This document shows positions 1 through 11,333 of a stretch of DNA of 64,000 bases, piece by piece. The translations under genes and the position numbers were made by a program. How positions within the stretch are numbered: position 1 is the first letter of the stretch; every line of letters starts with the position of its first letter. The notes under the pieces were generated by a model. It was not told where the DNA came from. It was given only the letters and a program-made list of their open reading frames with translations, and made no database searches. Origin of the DNA: Hysterangium stoloniferum (taxonomy: Eukaryota > Basidiomycota > Agaricomycetes > Hysterangiales > Hysterangiaceae); assembly GCA_015178975.1 (NCBI GenBank), contig WHVD01000004.1, forward strand, positions 310,001-374,000, read 5' to 3'.

Positions 1-2660
1 AGTACAAGATTTACAATAGTGCTTAATGAATCCACGGAGTCCGGGCCAAGTGTATTCTCTTCTTATCAATGATAGAGTTTTGTTGTACCTGAAATGTCCT
101 GAGAGTGGATGATCATGTTTATACTGAAGGATCCTGAGGTGGAGGCCATTGGAGTCTGGTACATAGATTTGATCGTCAAGTCTAATGAAACCATGCTGAT
201 CAAGAGACCACCGGGGTTGATTGGGGTCCACGGGATTGTCAAGGTGAGCTTTAGCTATTGGGTCTAGCGGAATTGCCGATAGAATATCTTGATGTAACTT
301 CTCAATACCCATAATGATAATTCCACGGACAATGGGATTGATGAGGAAAGTTGCGTGGACTGATGCAGTAAGTTGTTGATTCGTGAAAATAGGTTTCAGG
401 TTGTGTGGGTTTACCATGGCATAGTCGTTGCTCCCCTCTTTAGGATAGACATCCCATCGTCTAGTTAAAGCGTCAGGTTTGCCACCGAGATGGCTGGGTT
501 GAAATCAGATAATCATGTTGAAAGCAGATAGATATTCAGACCAGTGGGCCTGCCGGCGGGTCAAAAGGTTTGTGGTAGAAAAGTATTCCAGGTTTTTGTG
601 ATCTGTTACAACATCAATAGGAGTTCCCGAGCCTTCCAAATAGTGTCGCCATGCTTTGAAAGCTGAAAAGATTGCCAGGAGTTCCTTATCATGAATGTCA
701 TAGTTGAGCTCTGCTCCGGTAAAAGTCTAGGACAGAAAAGCCATGGGGTGGACTTCTCCATCGGAGTCCTAGGTAGACAGAATGGCTCCAAGTGCATAGT
801 CCAAGGTGTCCATTTCGACAATGAGCAGGAAGTCCAGTTTCCAATGTGACAGAATAGGGAGCTGAAGAAAAAGAATTTTTTAAAGATTGAAAGCTATTTG
901 ACACTTATCATTAAAATTCCACAGAGTATCCTTATGCATAAGATGGGTAAGGGGAACTGTGATGTCAGAATCCACGGATAAACCATCTGTAAAAATTGGC
1001 AAAGCCGAGGAAGGATTGTATATCTTTAACTTTTTGGGGTTCAGGCCAATCTTTGATGACTTGTACTTTAGTTTTGTCCATGCAGAGTCCATTGGGTCCC
1101 ATGATGAAACCCAGGTATTCCATGGAGTCCGTGTCAAAAGTACATTTTTTACCATTCATGAATAAACCATGTTGTCTGAGTCTCCAGAGAACTTCACGGA
1201 CTTGTTTGTCATGTTCTGCGGGATTCTCGGAGTAGATAAGAATGTTGTCCAAGTAAACAATAATGCATACATCGAGCATGTCAGAGAAAATGTCATTGAT
1301 AAAACACTGAAAAACAGACAGCGCATTGGTGAGTCCAAAGGGCATCACCAACCACTGGAAGGCCCCATAACGGGTTCTAAAAGTGGTTTTCCATTCATCA
1401 CCCATGGTGATCTGGACCAAGTGATAGGCATGTTTGAGATCTATTTTGGTGTAAATCCAGGCATTCCACGGAGCATCGAGCAGATCAGATATAAGTGGGA
1501 GTGGATACTTATCCTTTTTGGTGACAGCATTGAGTCCTCTAAAATCAACACATCTGACAAACAGAACAGGTTCTCCAAAAGGAGACTTTGAGGGTCTGAT
1601 AAAACCTATGGACAAATGTTCATCCAGGAAATCGTGGATTGTGGACAGTTCCGTCGACGAGAGCGGGTAAATATGTCCTAGGGGTGGCTGGGTGCCATCT
1701 TCGAGATTGATTTTTAAGTCGCATTCTCTGTGGGGCGGAAGCCGGTCAGCTTTTCCCTTGCTAAAAACATCTGCAAAGTCATGATATTTCTCTGGGATGC
1801 CTTCTAGGTCAGCGGCTTGCTCAGATTCAGATACTGGGGTTGAAAAACGTCCAGTTGCTTCATCAATTTTTAAGTTGATAGTGAATGCCTGGGACCCATC
1901 CATTTTTGAAGCCCTAATAAAAGCTGCAGCATTAATCAGAGAAATAGATGGAGGTGCTGTGGGTTCCGGGGAAGCCATGGGTGCCATAGGGATCACAGGA
2001 GTCCTTGAGACTGCAGGTGCTGGGAAGGCCATGGGTGCCATGGAGGCCAGGTCAGGTGCAGTTTCCTCGGCTGCCATGGGGGTCCAGAATGTTATACTGT
2101 TAGCTATCCAGTCAATCAACAGATTGTAGTGGGTAAGCCAGTTGTGTCCAAGGACCACCGAGCAACTTGAGTCTAACTGGGTCACATAGAAAGTGACCAA
2201 TTGAGATGTTCTATATGGGAAACAGATGGATAAATCACAAGCTTGGGTAACAACTGAATTACTTGTGCCATCAAAGAGGCGGAGACCAACGGGATTTATT
2301 GGATAAGTTGACAAAGAATTATTTTGCATGAATTTTGTATCTAAAAAACAATGAGTTGAGCCGGAATCTATAAGAGCTGAAAAAACGAAATTTGGAATCA
2401 TATTAGACATAAGTTTAATGAAAAATGAATCAGGATGTGAAAGAGCGGATGCGTTGAGACAAGTAAACTCTTGAATGCACAGAGAGGCAATGCAACCCCC
2501 AACCCACGCAGAGTCTGCATGGTTGCTTACTCTTTTTTTGAGTTGGAAGCCAGTTTGTCCTTCAACGGGGTTTCCATGGAGGTCTTGGCTGTTTGACCCT
2601 TTGCAGAGTTTGCTTTTGCCAGCAGACATTCTGGGACTCGATGACTGGGTTTCCCACACA
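1..2660 (-). pseudogene. pol remnant of element I (protease, RT, RNase H, start of integrase)
   Basis: Minus-strand translation shows, in order, the aspartic protease block (ALIDSGSTHCF), a Ty3-type reverse transcriptase ([22 protein letters not shown]), RNase H (DTLDYALG-like block near 750-850) and the start of the integrase zinc region near position 1-170. The order protease-RT-RNase H-integrase is the Ty3/gypsy order. Proline and alanine-rich linker sequence separates the protease from the RT. The coding region is decayed and is treated as a fossil; the longest open stretch is 965-2659. Confidence 0.85.
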
Positions 2661-2689
2661 AGAGACAGAGGTTATTGTCCATGCGACGT

Positions 2690-3615
2690 TGTCTTTCCTG
2701 TGGGGTCAATTTGCCATTGGGTCTGAGTTTGCCTGAGAGGTTGGGTTTTCTGGCCACTTGCCGGACTGTTGACCCTTGTTATTGTCCTTGTTGTTGTTGT
2801 TGTTTGAAGACTTTTTATCGTTCTTCTTGTTGGATTGCGTGGAGTTTTGGTTGCTGGTTGATGAGTTGTTGTTGTTGTTTTTATTGGCTGTGGACTTGTT
2901 CACTTTGTCCATGGAGGTCTCGCAGGCAACTTCCACACGACATTCCCAATAATGTGCATCCACATTTTGAGCTTTTAGGCACATATGGGACAGGGTTTTT
3001 GGCTTGCCATCTTCTCCTTTCGAGACTTTGTCTTTAAGGTGGGACGGCAGACTGGCATAGAATTGGTGGTGGAGAGTGGGATCGCCCCACTGACAATGAG
3101 CTGCAAGATTATTGAATTGGACGATGTAGTCTGTGATGTGCTGCGTGTCCTTCATATGAAGATTTGTGAGGCTGTTCTTGGCTTCTCCTGTCGGGTCATA
3201 TGGGCCAAAGTTGGTTTCAAGCTCCTCAACAAAAGTATCCCAATCTTCGAGCCAAAGTGGCTCTTCCTCGGAAATTCTGCTAAAAGCCAGTTCAAACTAT
3301 TTCAACACAGATCCCAACAAGTATGAAAGTGCGTAGTTGACTTTTCGGGAGTCTGTGGAGAATGCAGCAGATCGATCGCGGAAATTAAAGCGACATTGCA
3401 TGAGGAAAGTAGTTGTTTGGGTTGGAACCCATGAAGGGTTCCGGAGCATTGACTTTTGACTGTGGAGGTTCTTGTTCCTTTTTCTTTTGTTCTTCGAGCA
3501 GGTGTGTCATAAATTTATCTATAGTACCTGCTAAAAATTCAGAAGTAGGGTCCCCCAAATGCAGTCGTTTGATAGACGGAGGATTTTCAACATCTTTGCC
3601 CTTGTTGGGGGCCAC
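2690..3615 (-). pseudogene. gag remnant of element I (main part)
   Basis: Minus-strand gag: a capsid-like region (LYASLPSHLKDKV block), a long Asn/Lys-rich low-complexity linker and a zinc knuckle (CLLCGKPSHRVPEC) immediately upstream of the protease. It matches the gag of the complete family member at 51,155-52,400. The N-terminal end of gag is separated from this part by the nested LTR at 3616-5494 and continues at 5495-5690. Confidence 0.82.
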
Positions 3616-5494
3616 TGTTAGGATACACACACAGGCCGGGTTTCCGGAGAAACCCGCGGGATATCCGGTAGGACTTGGCTTCAGCTTATAGGCTGCGCCC
3701 TCGTGTTAAGTTCCCGAACAAAGCTCCACGGATAGTCCCACGGAGGTTTCCGGTAACTATTCCGAACACACACTTGCTTCCGGGAAATAGTCCCACGGAG
3801 TCCCCGGGCAATAGGTCCCGGGAAATTTCCGGGGATTATTAGTACAAGGAACGGTGATATCAGAATAATTACCAGAAAGTCTGGTGATACGACTGAGATG
3901 GACTTGGCTTCAGCTTATAGGCTGCGCCCTCGTACACTCATTCGGGTGTCCATATTTCGAGCTGACAGAATGCATACAGGAAGATATAGATTCCGGAGTT
4001 CCCGTGGGAGTTCCGGGAATCGAGTGTGCAGACAGACAAGAGGACTAGAGACTGTTCAAGGATCAAACTTGTTCGGGGGAAAACTAGTTCGAGATTGAAA
4101 CTGGATTCTAAGCACATGAACATAGCAGACTTATATAGACTGTGAAATGTAATAATACCAAATCCGGTATTAATGAGAGGCAGAACTATTAAACATAAAA
4201 CAAAACAGGTAAATACTAAACTGGGAATTAGGGACGGAACGGAACGGGAGTGGAGAACGAATCATGACAGATCATTTAATCATAACTGGAGCGGGGCTCA
4301 GTTAGAGGGGTTCCGGAAGTCCGGTCGGAGTCCAGTGACTTGGTGCACAAGATAATGTCGGGTATAGACAGGCTTGATGTGCAGGAGGTCCGGTGGAGTC
4401 CGGTGGGTTTTCCAATGACTGGTGTGTGAGACGCAGAGACAGATAACAGGAGTGGGGTTCTATGCTCTGTTAGAGGGGTTCCAGGAGTCCGGTCGGAGTC
4501 CGGTGACTGGTACATAAGACACAGAGTGTCGGGTGTATGTAGGGTGGATTCCGGAGTCCGGGGAGTCCGAGGACTGGTGTATGAGACATAGAGGGTTAGG
4601 TGCAGACAGGTGGGGTGCGTACAGAGAGTCAGGCATAAACAAGTTGATGTACGGGCTCCTGTGGGAACTCCGGTTGTTACTATACAATATAGAGGGTCGG
4701 GAGCATGTAGGACGGGGTCTGGGGGCCCGGAGGCCGGCGGGTTTTCCGGTTCCTGACACCTCGCTAGATTGTGTTGTCCAATTTCAAACGGACGGACGGG
4801 GATCCCGGGGAATCCGGGCGGGGTTCGTGGGTCGTAAGTTGTAAGTCGGGGGTTGTGGGTTGTGAGTCGAGATAGTCGGGAGAGATAGATGCGCCGGAGC
4901 CCGTGGGCTCCGACTAGTGTGAGCGGTCTGATAAGAGTAGGGTTTTTAGAGCGGAAAATATATTAGATTACTGGGGGGAATCTAAGCTAATTTTCTGACT
5001 GGATTGTATGTACAACATCTGCCAGTTTATATAGACCGTGGAATGCATGACATACTGAATCCAGTAATAATGAGACGAAACGAGCAAAACATAAAATGGG
5101 AATAGTAAACACCAAATTGGTGTTAGGAACAGGACGGAACAGAGCGGAGTCCGAATCGTGACAAAGCATAACCCATAACAGGAAACGGAGCGGGAGCGGA
5201 GTCCTAAATCGTGACAGGACATTTGACTAAAACGGGAACGGGGCTCGATTAGAGCGGTGACGGGATTCTAAGCGGGGACCGGTGACTGATGCGTGGGACG
5301 AAGACGGACATAGACAGAGACGGGGTCCGGGGGAAGTCCAGTGACTGATATGTGTCTTAATGAGGTCGAACGTAACGAGTCTTGACGTAACGGAGTCCGG
5401 GCGGGAAATCCTATAAACAGACGATTGGTGCTTGTAGCGTGTGGGGGTGTACGAGTTAGTGCCCGGAGTCCAGCGGGATTGTCCGGTCGTAACA
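3616..5494 (-). mobile_element. solo LTR, family A, inserted in gag of element I
   Basis: Reverse-oriented LTR beginning TGTTAGGATA and ending GGTCGTAACA. It is bounded by the 5-bp duplication GCCAC at 3611-3615 and 5495-5499. The surrounding sequence is gag of element I on both sides, so this is a later insertion reduced to a single LTR. It hosts a further LTR at 3704-4758. Without that guest it is about 820 bp, the usual size for family A. Confidence 0.88.
3704..4758. mobile_element. solo LTR, family B, nested in the family A LTR
   Basis: LTR-like unit starting TGTTAAGTTCCC and ending TTCCTGACA, flanked by CCTCG at 3699-3703 and 4759-4763. It splits the conserved family A block that reads GCGCCCTCG/CTAGAT. 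It shares an internal block (GACTTGGCTTCAGCTTAT) with the other B copies at 8147, 43353, 45520 and 48560. The youngest layer of a stack: DIRS, then element I, then LTR A, then this LTR. Confidence 0.85.
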
Positions 5495-5716
5495 GCCACG
5501 GATTCATCCTCATGCTTGGATTCGTCCTGGTTTTCCAGGACTTCTTCGATACGGGCTTCTTCCATGGGTTCCGACTGGTTTGCAAGCATCTGACTGGTAT
5601 ATGTACAAAGTTAACGGGGAATGAAGAGTCGACAGTCCAGGTAATGATGCCTGTGTGTTCACTTTCTTTCTTGGTGGCATATTGAAAACAATCTGTGAGT
5701 CTTAGTCAGAAAATAC
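5495..5716 (-). pseudogene. gag 5' end and leader of element I
   Basis: The N-terminal part of gag on the minus strand (acidic segment EEVLENQDESKH) followed by the leader up to the LTR boundary at 5716/5717. The same acidic segment opens gag in the complete member at 51,260-51,330, which fixes the identity. Confidence 0.75.
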
Positions 5717-6788
5717 TGTTAGGATATGTACAGGGCAGGTCTCTGGAGAAACCCACAGAATATCTGGTAGGACTTGGCTTCAGCTTATAGGCTGCACCCT
5801 CGCTAGATCGTGCTGTCCAATTTCAGATGGGCAGACGGGAATCCCGGGGAGTCCAGGTGGGGGTCGTGGGTTGAGGGGTCGTAGGTCAGAGGTTGTGGGT
5901 CGTGAGTCGAGATAGGTGAGAGAGATAGATGCACTGGAGCCCATGGGCTCCGACTAGTGTGAGTGGTGTAATTCAAGTAGGAGTTTATAGTGGAAAATGT
6001 ATTAGATTACTTGGGGGAATCTAAGCGGATTTTCTGACTGGATTGTATGTACAACATCTGCCAGTTTAAATTGACCATGGAGTGAATGTCATACCAAATC
6101 CAGTAATGATGAAACGAAATGAGCAAAACATAAAATGGGAATAGTAAACATAAAATGGGAATAGTAAACATAAAATGGGAATAGTAAATATAAAATGGGA
6201 ATAGTAAACACCAATTTGGTGTTAGGAATGGGACGGAATGGAGCGGAGTCCGAATTGTGACAAATCATAAACCATAAGAGGAAACAGAGTGGGAGCGGAG
6301 TCCAAATCATGACAGGTCATTTGACTAAAACAGGAATGGGGCTCTGTTAGAGAGGTGACAGGTTTTACGAGTGGGGTCCGGTGACTGATGTGTGGGACAA
6401 GGTCGGATATAGACAGAGACGGAGTCCAGTGGGTTTTCCGGTGACTGAAACACAACGTAATGAAGACGAACGTAGACAAGTCTGATGTACGGAGTCCAGC
6501 AGGAATTCTCGTAAACTGATAATGGGTGCATATAGGGCATGGGTGCATACAGTAGGTAACAAAACCCTTACAATGTTTTGCACTTTTTGAAAGACATGGC
6601 TATTCCTCCAGAAATAAATTCTGTAAATTGCTGAAAATATTATGTAATATACTTCAACATCATACCTTCCAGAAATGCACAGTCACAAGGCACCATGTCC
6701 TTATTTGGTAAGTCCACATCACACACAAACCAATAGCTCATTGTAAGGGTTTTGTTGCACACTATTTTGAGACTATTATTACAAGAAA

Positions 6789-7848
6789 TTAGTATTTAGT
6801 ATGGCCCCCCTTTGCTCTAATCACTGCTGCAAGTCTTCTAGGCATACTCTCAATAAGCCTCTGACACTCCTCCTTTGGAATCTCTTCCCACACCTTCTGC
6901 ACCCTCTCTCCCACAGTTCATGAACACTATTTGCAGGCTGTTCATACTCCCCCAGCTTCTTTTTGACATGATTCCACAGATGTTCAATAGGATTCATGTC
7001 AGGAGATTGTGCAGGCCACTTGAGGACTGTAACATCATGGTCAGTGAACCATTTCTGGGCCTTTTTGCTGGTGTGTTTGGGTCATTGTCTTGTTGAAACA
7101 CAATGTCAGCCACTGTTTTGTTGTAATATTGGAGGGTTTGCGGGAGTTCATCATCCAGGATCTCCACATAAAGCTCAGCATCCATCCTCCCATCAATTTT
7201 GGTTGCAAACCCAACCCCATCCCAGCCCATGCATCCCCACATCATCAGGTTTTCTCCTCCAAACTTGACTGTTCCTTCTACTAACCTATCATTTAACCCC
7301 TCACCCACATTTTTCCACACATATTCCCTTCCATCTGATCCCAGCCTATTAATCTTAGTCTCATCAGACCATATGACCCTCTTCCAGTCCTCCAGGGTCC
7401 ATTCCAAATGCCTTTCTGCAAACTCCAATCAAGATTTCTGATGATGAGGTTTGAGAAGTGGCCTTTTTCTCTTTACCACAGCCCTCATGCCTATGGTTTT
7501 GAGGTGGCGACGCACTGTTTGTGAAGTAATAGGAGTGTTGATGATGTCTATAAGTTTCTTGGTTGCCTGTGTGGCATTATCAACCTTCCCCATACAAATT
7601 ATTCTTCTAGCATAGGCAATATTGGCTGTGGTAAGCTTTGTAGGATGGCCACCAGAGCATTTGGGGAGGTCAGAGGGATGCTCAGAGCAAATACGACTGA
7701 TGGTGGCACTGCTGAGATGAGTTTGGTAACATATTTGAGCTCCAGAAATGCCAGAGTCAAGTAGAGTAAGAACATGTTGGATTTGGCTGGAGGAGAGCTT
7801 TTTCATTGTGAATAGGGTGATTGTGGGATTCCAACTGGTTGCTTTCAT
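6789..7848 (-). pseudogene. Tc1-family DD34E transposase (broken)
   Basis: N-terminal helix-turn-helix region (KLSSSQIQHVLTLLDSGISG, then GGHPTKLT), followed by the DDE domain: VIWSDETKINRLGSDG with the first Asp, FQQDNDP with the second, and SPDMNPIEHLWNHVKKK with the Glu. The C-terminus ends GGHTKY, as in transposon 2. A second in-frame Met lies at 7806 and matches the expected start better than 7848. The gene is dead: an in-frame TGA near 7428 separates the DNA-binding part from the catalytic part, and there are frameshifts near 7095 and 6895. Confidence 0.9.
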
Positions 7849-8146
7849 CTTATATACATTGAGGAAGAGTGGTCACATGACTTTGTTGAACTTTATAAAC
7901 AAAGTCATGTGACTAGGACCCATTTTGAACTTTAAAAATGTGTGCAACAAAACCCTTACAATGAGCTATTGGTTTGTGTGTGATGTGGACTTACCAAATA
8001 ATGATGTGGTGCCTTGTGGCTGTGCATTTCTGGAAGGTATGATGTTGAAGTATATTACATAATATTTTCGGAATTTTACAGAATTTATTTCTGGAGGAAT
8101 AGCCATGTCTTTCAAAAAGTACAAAACATTGTAAGGGTTTTGTTGC

Positions 8147-8906
8147 TGTTAAGTTCCGGATCTCGGGGTGGATATTCCGGGGATATTCTGGACACTTCCC
8201 AGAAATATGTCCTCGGAGTTTTGGAGGATTAGTCCAGGAGTTTCCGGGGATTAGTAATGGGAGTATCGGAATATTACCAGAGTACAGATGGACTTGGCTT
8301 CAGCTTATGTGCTGCGCCCTCATGCACTCACTCGGGTGTCCATATTTCAGAGGATGAATATATGTCGGAATGTTATGGATACTCGGATGTTCTGGGAGTT
8401 CCGGATATCCGGAGTCCAGAGAGTTCCGAAGATTGAGCGTACAGAAAGACAGAAGAGATACAAACTAATTTGAGATTAAAACTAAAGAGTAAGTACATGG
8501 CTATGGAAGACTATATAGATGTTCCAGTAATTGTACTACAAATCTAGAAGGATAATAAGACAGATTAGGATGAAGATTCTGAAATGGGAATACAACAAGA
8601 ACAATAAACAAGTGAATGAATAACTGTTAACCTGTCAGTTACTAAATATAGAACAAGGATGAGGTTCAGAAATATGGAAACTATAAATGTTCCATAGTCG
8701 GAAGTCAGGTCGGATTTTGAGGTGGATGTCAGAAAGTCAGATCGGAGACTTGGGGTGGAAAGTTGGATCAGAGATGGGAGTCTGACTGGGAGTCTGACCG
8801 GGAGTCTGACTGGGAGTCTGACCAGGAGTCTGACTGGAAGATAGTTTGGACCCAGAGATAATATCCGGGAAATACTCCGAAGAGTTTCCGGGAATGGATC
8901 TTCACA
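8147..8906. mobile_element. solo LTR, family B, inside the right terminus of Tc1-1
   Basis: Starts TGTTAAGTTCCGG and ends GATCTTCACA, flanked by GTTGC at 8142-8146 and 8907-8911. It separates the last eleven bases of the Tc1 inverted repeat from the rest, which proves the order of insertion. It contains a 13-bp tandem repeat (GGGAGTCTGACTG type, about six units) at 8775-8840. Confidence 0.87.
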
Positions 8907-9481
8907 GTTGCCTACTGTATAAGTTAGTGCCCAGAGTCCGGCGGGATTTCCGGTCGTAACACAGTCAATGCAATGAAGTTGTCTTCTGTCCAAACCTGTC
9001 CCGGCAAGCAAATGGCTAAAAAATCGTCTACCCACTTTAGCAGCTGCCCAAAGCCTGCCTTTCAGTATAAGGCAATCAACATGTCTGCTATGCTCCCAAA
9101 CACGCCCGCACTTGAGGCCAAGCCGAATGCGACTGCTCAGTTGACATACAGTGACTCACAAAACCTTTCCAATGTTTGGAGTTTGCATATTGGCAGACTG
9201 CTACCAGGGGAGAGAAAATAGCAAAACGTTTCAGAAATTCACACTGGATAGCTAAACATGTATAGAATCATGGTCTAGAGTATTATTACATAATATGCAT
9301 TTTTGGGTATGCTACAAATAGTTTAGTCAGGCCTGCTCATTGGAAAGATTTTGTGGCTGATGATTTTGATACAATATATACTATATAAACTGGCCAAATC
9401 ACATGTCTTTGTTGATTCTATTCAATATGGTCACATGACTTGTTGATCTATAGTCAATTTTGATATTACTGTCTCTTCACA

Positions 9482-11333
9482 TTGCCAGCAATCCATCATG
9501 CACTCCCTCTCTCCTGTCAACAACAATATATTATCTCTCTACTTGAAGCTGGCCATTCCACTCCATCCATTGCCTCAATCACTGGTTTTGGCATTGGTAC
9601 TATCTCCAGACTTCATTCTAAGCACCTTCCTACCCTTCCCAAATCAACTGGAGGTCATCCCAAGAAGCTCTCTGCTACCAACATCTGTCATGCAGTCCAT
9701 CTAATCACATCTGGAAAGGGGGAAACTGCAGTGGACATAGCCCAGAAACTTCAGACCATCACCAACAACCCTATTTCAGCTGAGACAGTTTGAAGGAGCT
9801 TGAAGAAAGCAGGGATGAAAGCAGTTGTGAAGAAGAAGAAGCCACTTTTGTCCAAGAGACATATGAAGGAGAGGCTTGACTTTGCTTTGGCCCACCAGCA
9901 CTGGACTTTAGATGACTGGAGGAAGGTTGTGTGGTCTGATGAGACTAAAATAAATCACCTTGGCTCAGATGGGAGGAAATGGGCATGGAAAAAGACTGGG
10001 GATGGCCTGAATGAGAGGGTTGTTCAAGGGACAGTGAAGTTTGGTGGAGGATCAGTCATGGTTTGGGGGTGCTTCATGTGGGAGGGTGTGGGATATGCCA
10101 CCAGGATTGAGGGTAGAATTGATGGGGAACTTTACAGGAGCATCTTGGATGAAGACCTCCAAAATAGCATCAGGTATTACCAGTTGGACCCTGCTAAAAT
10201 CATCTTTCAGCAGGATAATGATCCAAAACATACCTGCAAAAAGGCAAAGGAATGGTTTGAAAATAATGGAATGATTGTCCTATGTACCATGGCCTGCCCA
10301 ATCCCCAGACCTCAATCCAATTGAGCATCTATGGGATTACTTGAAGAGAAAGCTAGGACAGTGTTATGACCAGAAATCCCACCGGACTCCAAGCACTAAC
10401 TTACAGTATATGCACCCATGCCCTATACGCACCCATTATCAGTTCACCGGAATTCCCACCGGACTCCGTACATCAGACTCGGCTACGTTCATCTTTGTTA
10501 CATTGTGTTTCAGTCACCAGAAAACCCACCAGACTCCATCTATGTCTATTTCCAACCTTGTCCCACACATCAGTCACCGGACCCCACTCAGAAAACCCAT
10601 CATCCCTCTAACTGAGCCCCGTTCCCCTTTTAGTCAAATGACCTGTCACGATTTGGACTCCACTCCTGCTCCATTTCCCGTTAATTTGTCACTATTCAGA
10701 CTCCGCTCCATTCTGTCCCATTCCTAACACCAAATTGGTGTTTACTATTCCTGTTTTATGTTTTGCTCATTTCATTTCATTATTACTGGATTCAGTATGA
10801 CATTTACTCCACGGTCTATTTAAACTGGCAGATGTTGTACATACAATCCAGTCAGAAAATCGGCTTAGATTCCCCCCAGTAATCTAATACATTTTCCGCT
10901 CTAAACTCCCCCTTGAATTACACTGCTTATGCTAGTCGGAGCCCACGGGCTCCGGCGCATCTATCTCTTTCACCACTCACGACCTCTCGACCCACAACCT
11001 CCGATCTACGACCTCTCGACCATGACCCCCACCCGGACTCCCCAAGATTCCCATCCACCTGTCTGAAATTGGACAACACGATGTAGTGAGGGTGCAGCCT
11101 ATAAGCTGAAGCCAAGTCCTACTGGATATTCTGTGGGTTTCTCTGGAGACCCACCCTGTATGTAACCTAACAGACAGTATGCCACTGCACCAAGTGGGAT
11201 TCTGGAGTTGTGGGAGAGGATAGAGAAGGAGTGGGAAGATATACCAGCTTCTAAGTGTTGGAAGTTAATTGAAAGCATGCCAAGGAGGGTTGAGGCAGTC
11301 ATAAAGGCCACGGGAGGGTATACCAAGTATTAA
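9482..11333 (+). pseudogene. Tc1-family DD34E transposase interrupted by an LTR
   Basis: The N-terminal DNA-binding part (QQYIISLLEAGHSTPSIAS, GGHPKKLSATN) is followed by the catalytic blocks VVWSDETKINHLGSDG, FQQDNDPKHT and SPDLNPIEHLWDYLKRK; spacing between second Asp and Glu is 34 residues. The last 50 residues (ILELWERIEKEW to GGYTKY) lie beyond the nested LTR at 11,178-11,333. Defects: a TGA at 9791-9793, a frameshift near 10,290 and the LTR insertion. No in-frame ATG is seen at the expected start. About 50-60 percent similar by eye to the transposase of transposon 1, so the two are separate lineages. Confidence 0.9.
10362..11172 (+). mobile_element. solo LTR, family A, inside the Tc1-2 transposase
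   Basis: 811 bp, starting TGTTATGACCAG and ending GTAACCTAACA, with the duplication GACAG at 10,357-10,361 and 11,173-11,177. It contains the LTR promoter-like CTATTTAAACTGGC and the conserved AAGCTGAAGCCAAGTCC block near its 3' end. A clean reference copy of the family A LTR. Confidence 0.92.

Larger units (their letters stand above)
6550..8917 (-). mobile_element. Tc1-like DNA transposon 1 (with a nested LTR)
   Basis: Terminal sequence CAGTAGGTAACAAAACCC at the left and its complement at the right, TA duplicated at 6548-6549 and 8918-8919. Inverted terminal regions are about 200 bp. Each contains two copies of the site ACAAAACCCTTACAATG, the inner copy inverted relative to the outer one (6558-6575 with 6739-6756; 7944-7963 with 8128-8146). 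Removing the nested LTR and its duplication leaves about 1603 bp, close to the 1599 bp of transposon 2. The transposase is on the minus strand. Confidence 0.88.
1..8961 (-). mobile_element. Ty3/gypsy chromovirus-type element I (family A), left end outside window
   Basis: A fossil LTR retrotransposon read on the minus strand. Its 5' LTR lies at the right (5717-8961, interrupted) and its gag and pol remnants run leftwards off the window. The same family is seen complete at 50,007-58,383, which makes the assignment firm. It is inserted in a DIRS-like element: the DIRS reverse-transcriptase sequence begins directly after its last base at 8961. Its right flank begins CAGTC, but the matching copy of the target site lies outside the window. 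It has itself received a solo LTR in gag (3616-5494) and a Tc1 transposon in its LTR (6550-8917). It is broken, with several interruptions in gag-pol besides these insertions. Confidence 0.88.
5717..8961 (-). mobile_element. 5' LTR of element I, interrupted by a Tc1 transposon
   Basis: Starts TGTTAGGATATGTACAGG and ends GGTCGTAACA at 8961. Family A landmarks are present: the AAGCTGAAGCC block, a TATA-like promoter region, and a short direct repeat (AAACATAAAATGGGAATAGT type) at 6125-6210 repeated about five times. The LTR is split at 6549/8918 by a Tc1 transposon at a TA. Confidence 0.83.

Noticed and set aside
8962-9146. Host gene start between element I and Tc1-2
   Set aside because: The minus strand reads as the continuation of the DIRS reverse transcriptase (LLKWVDDFLAI), interrupted by the Tc1 insertion.
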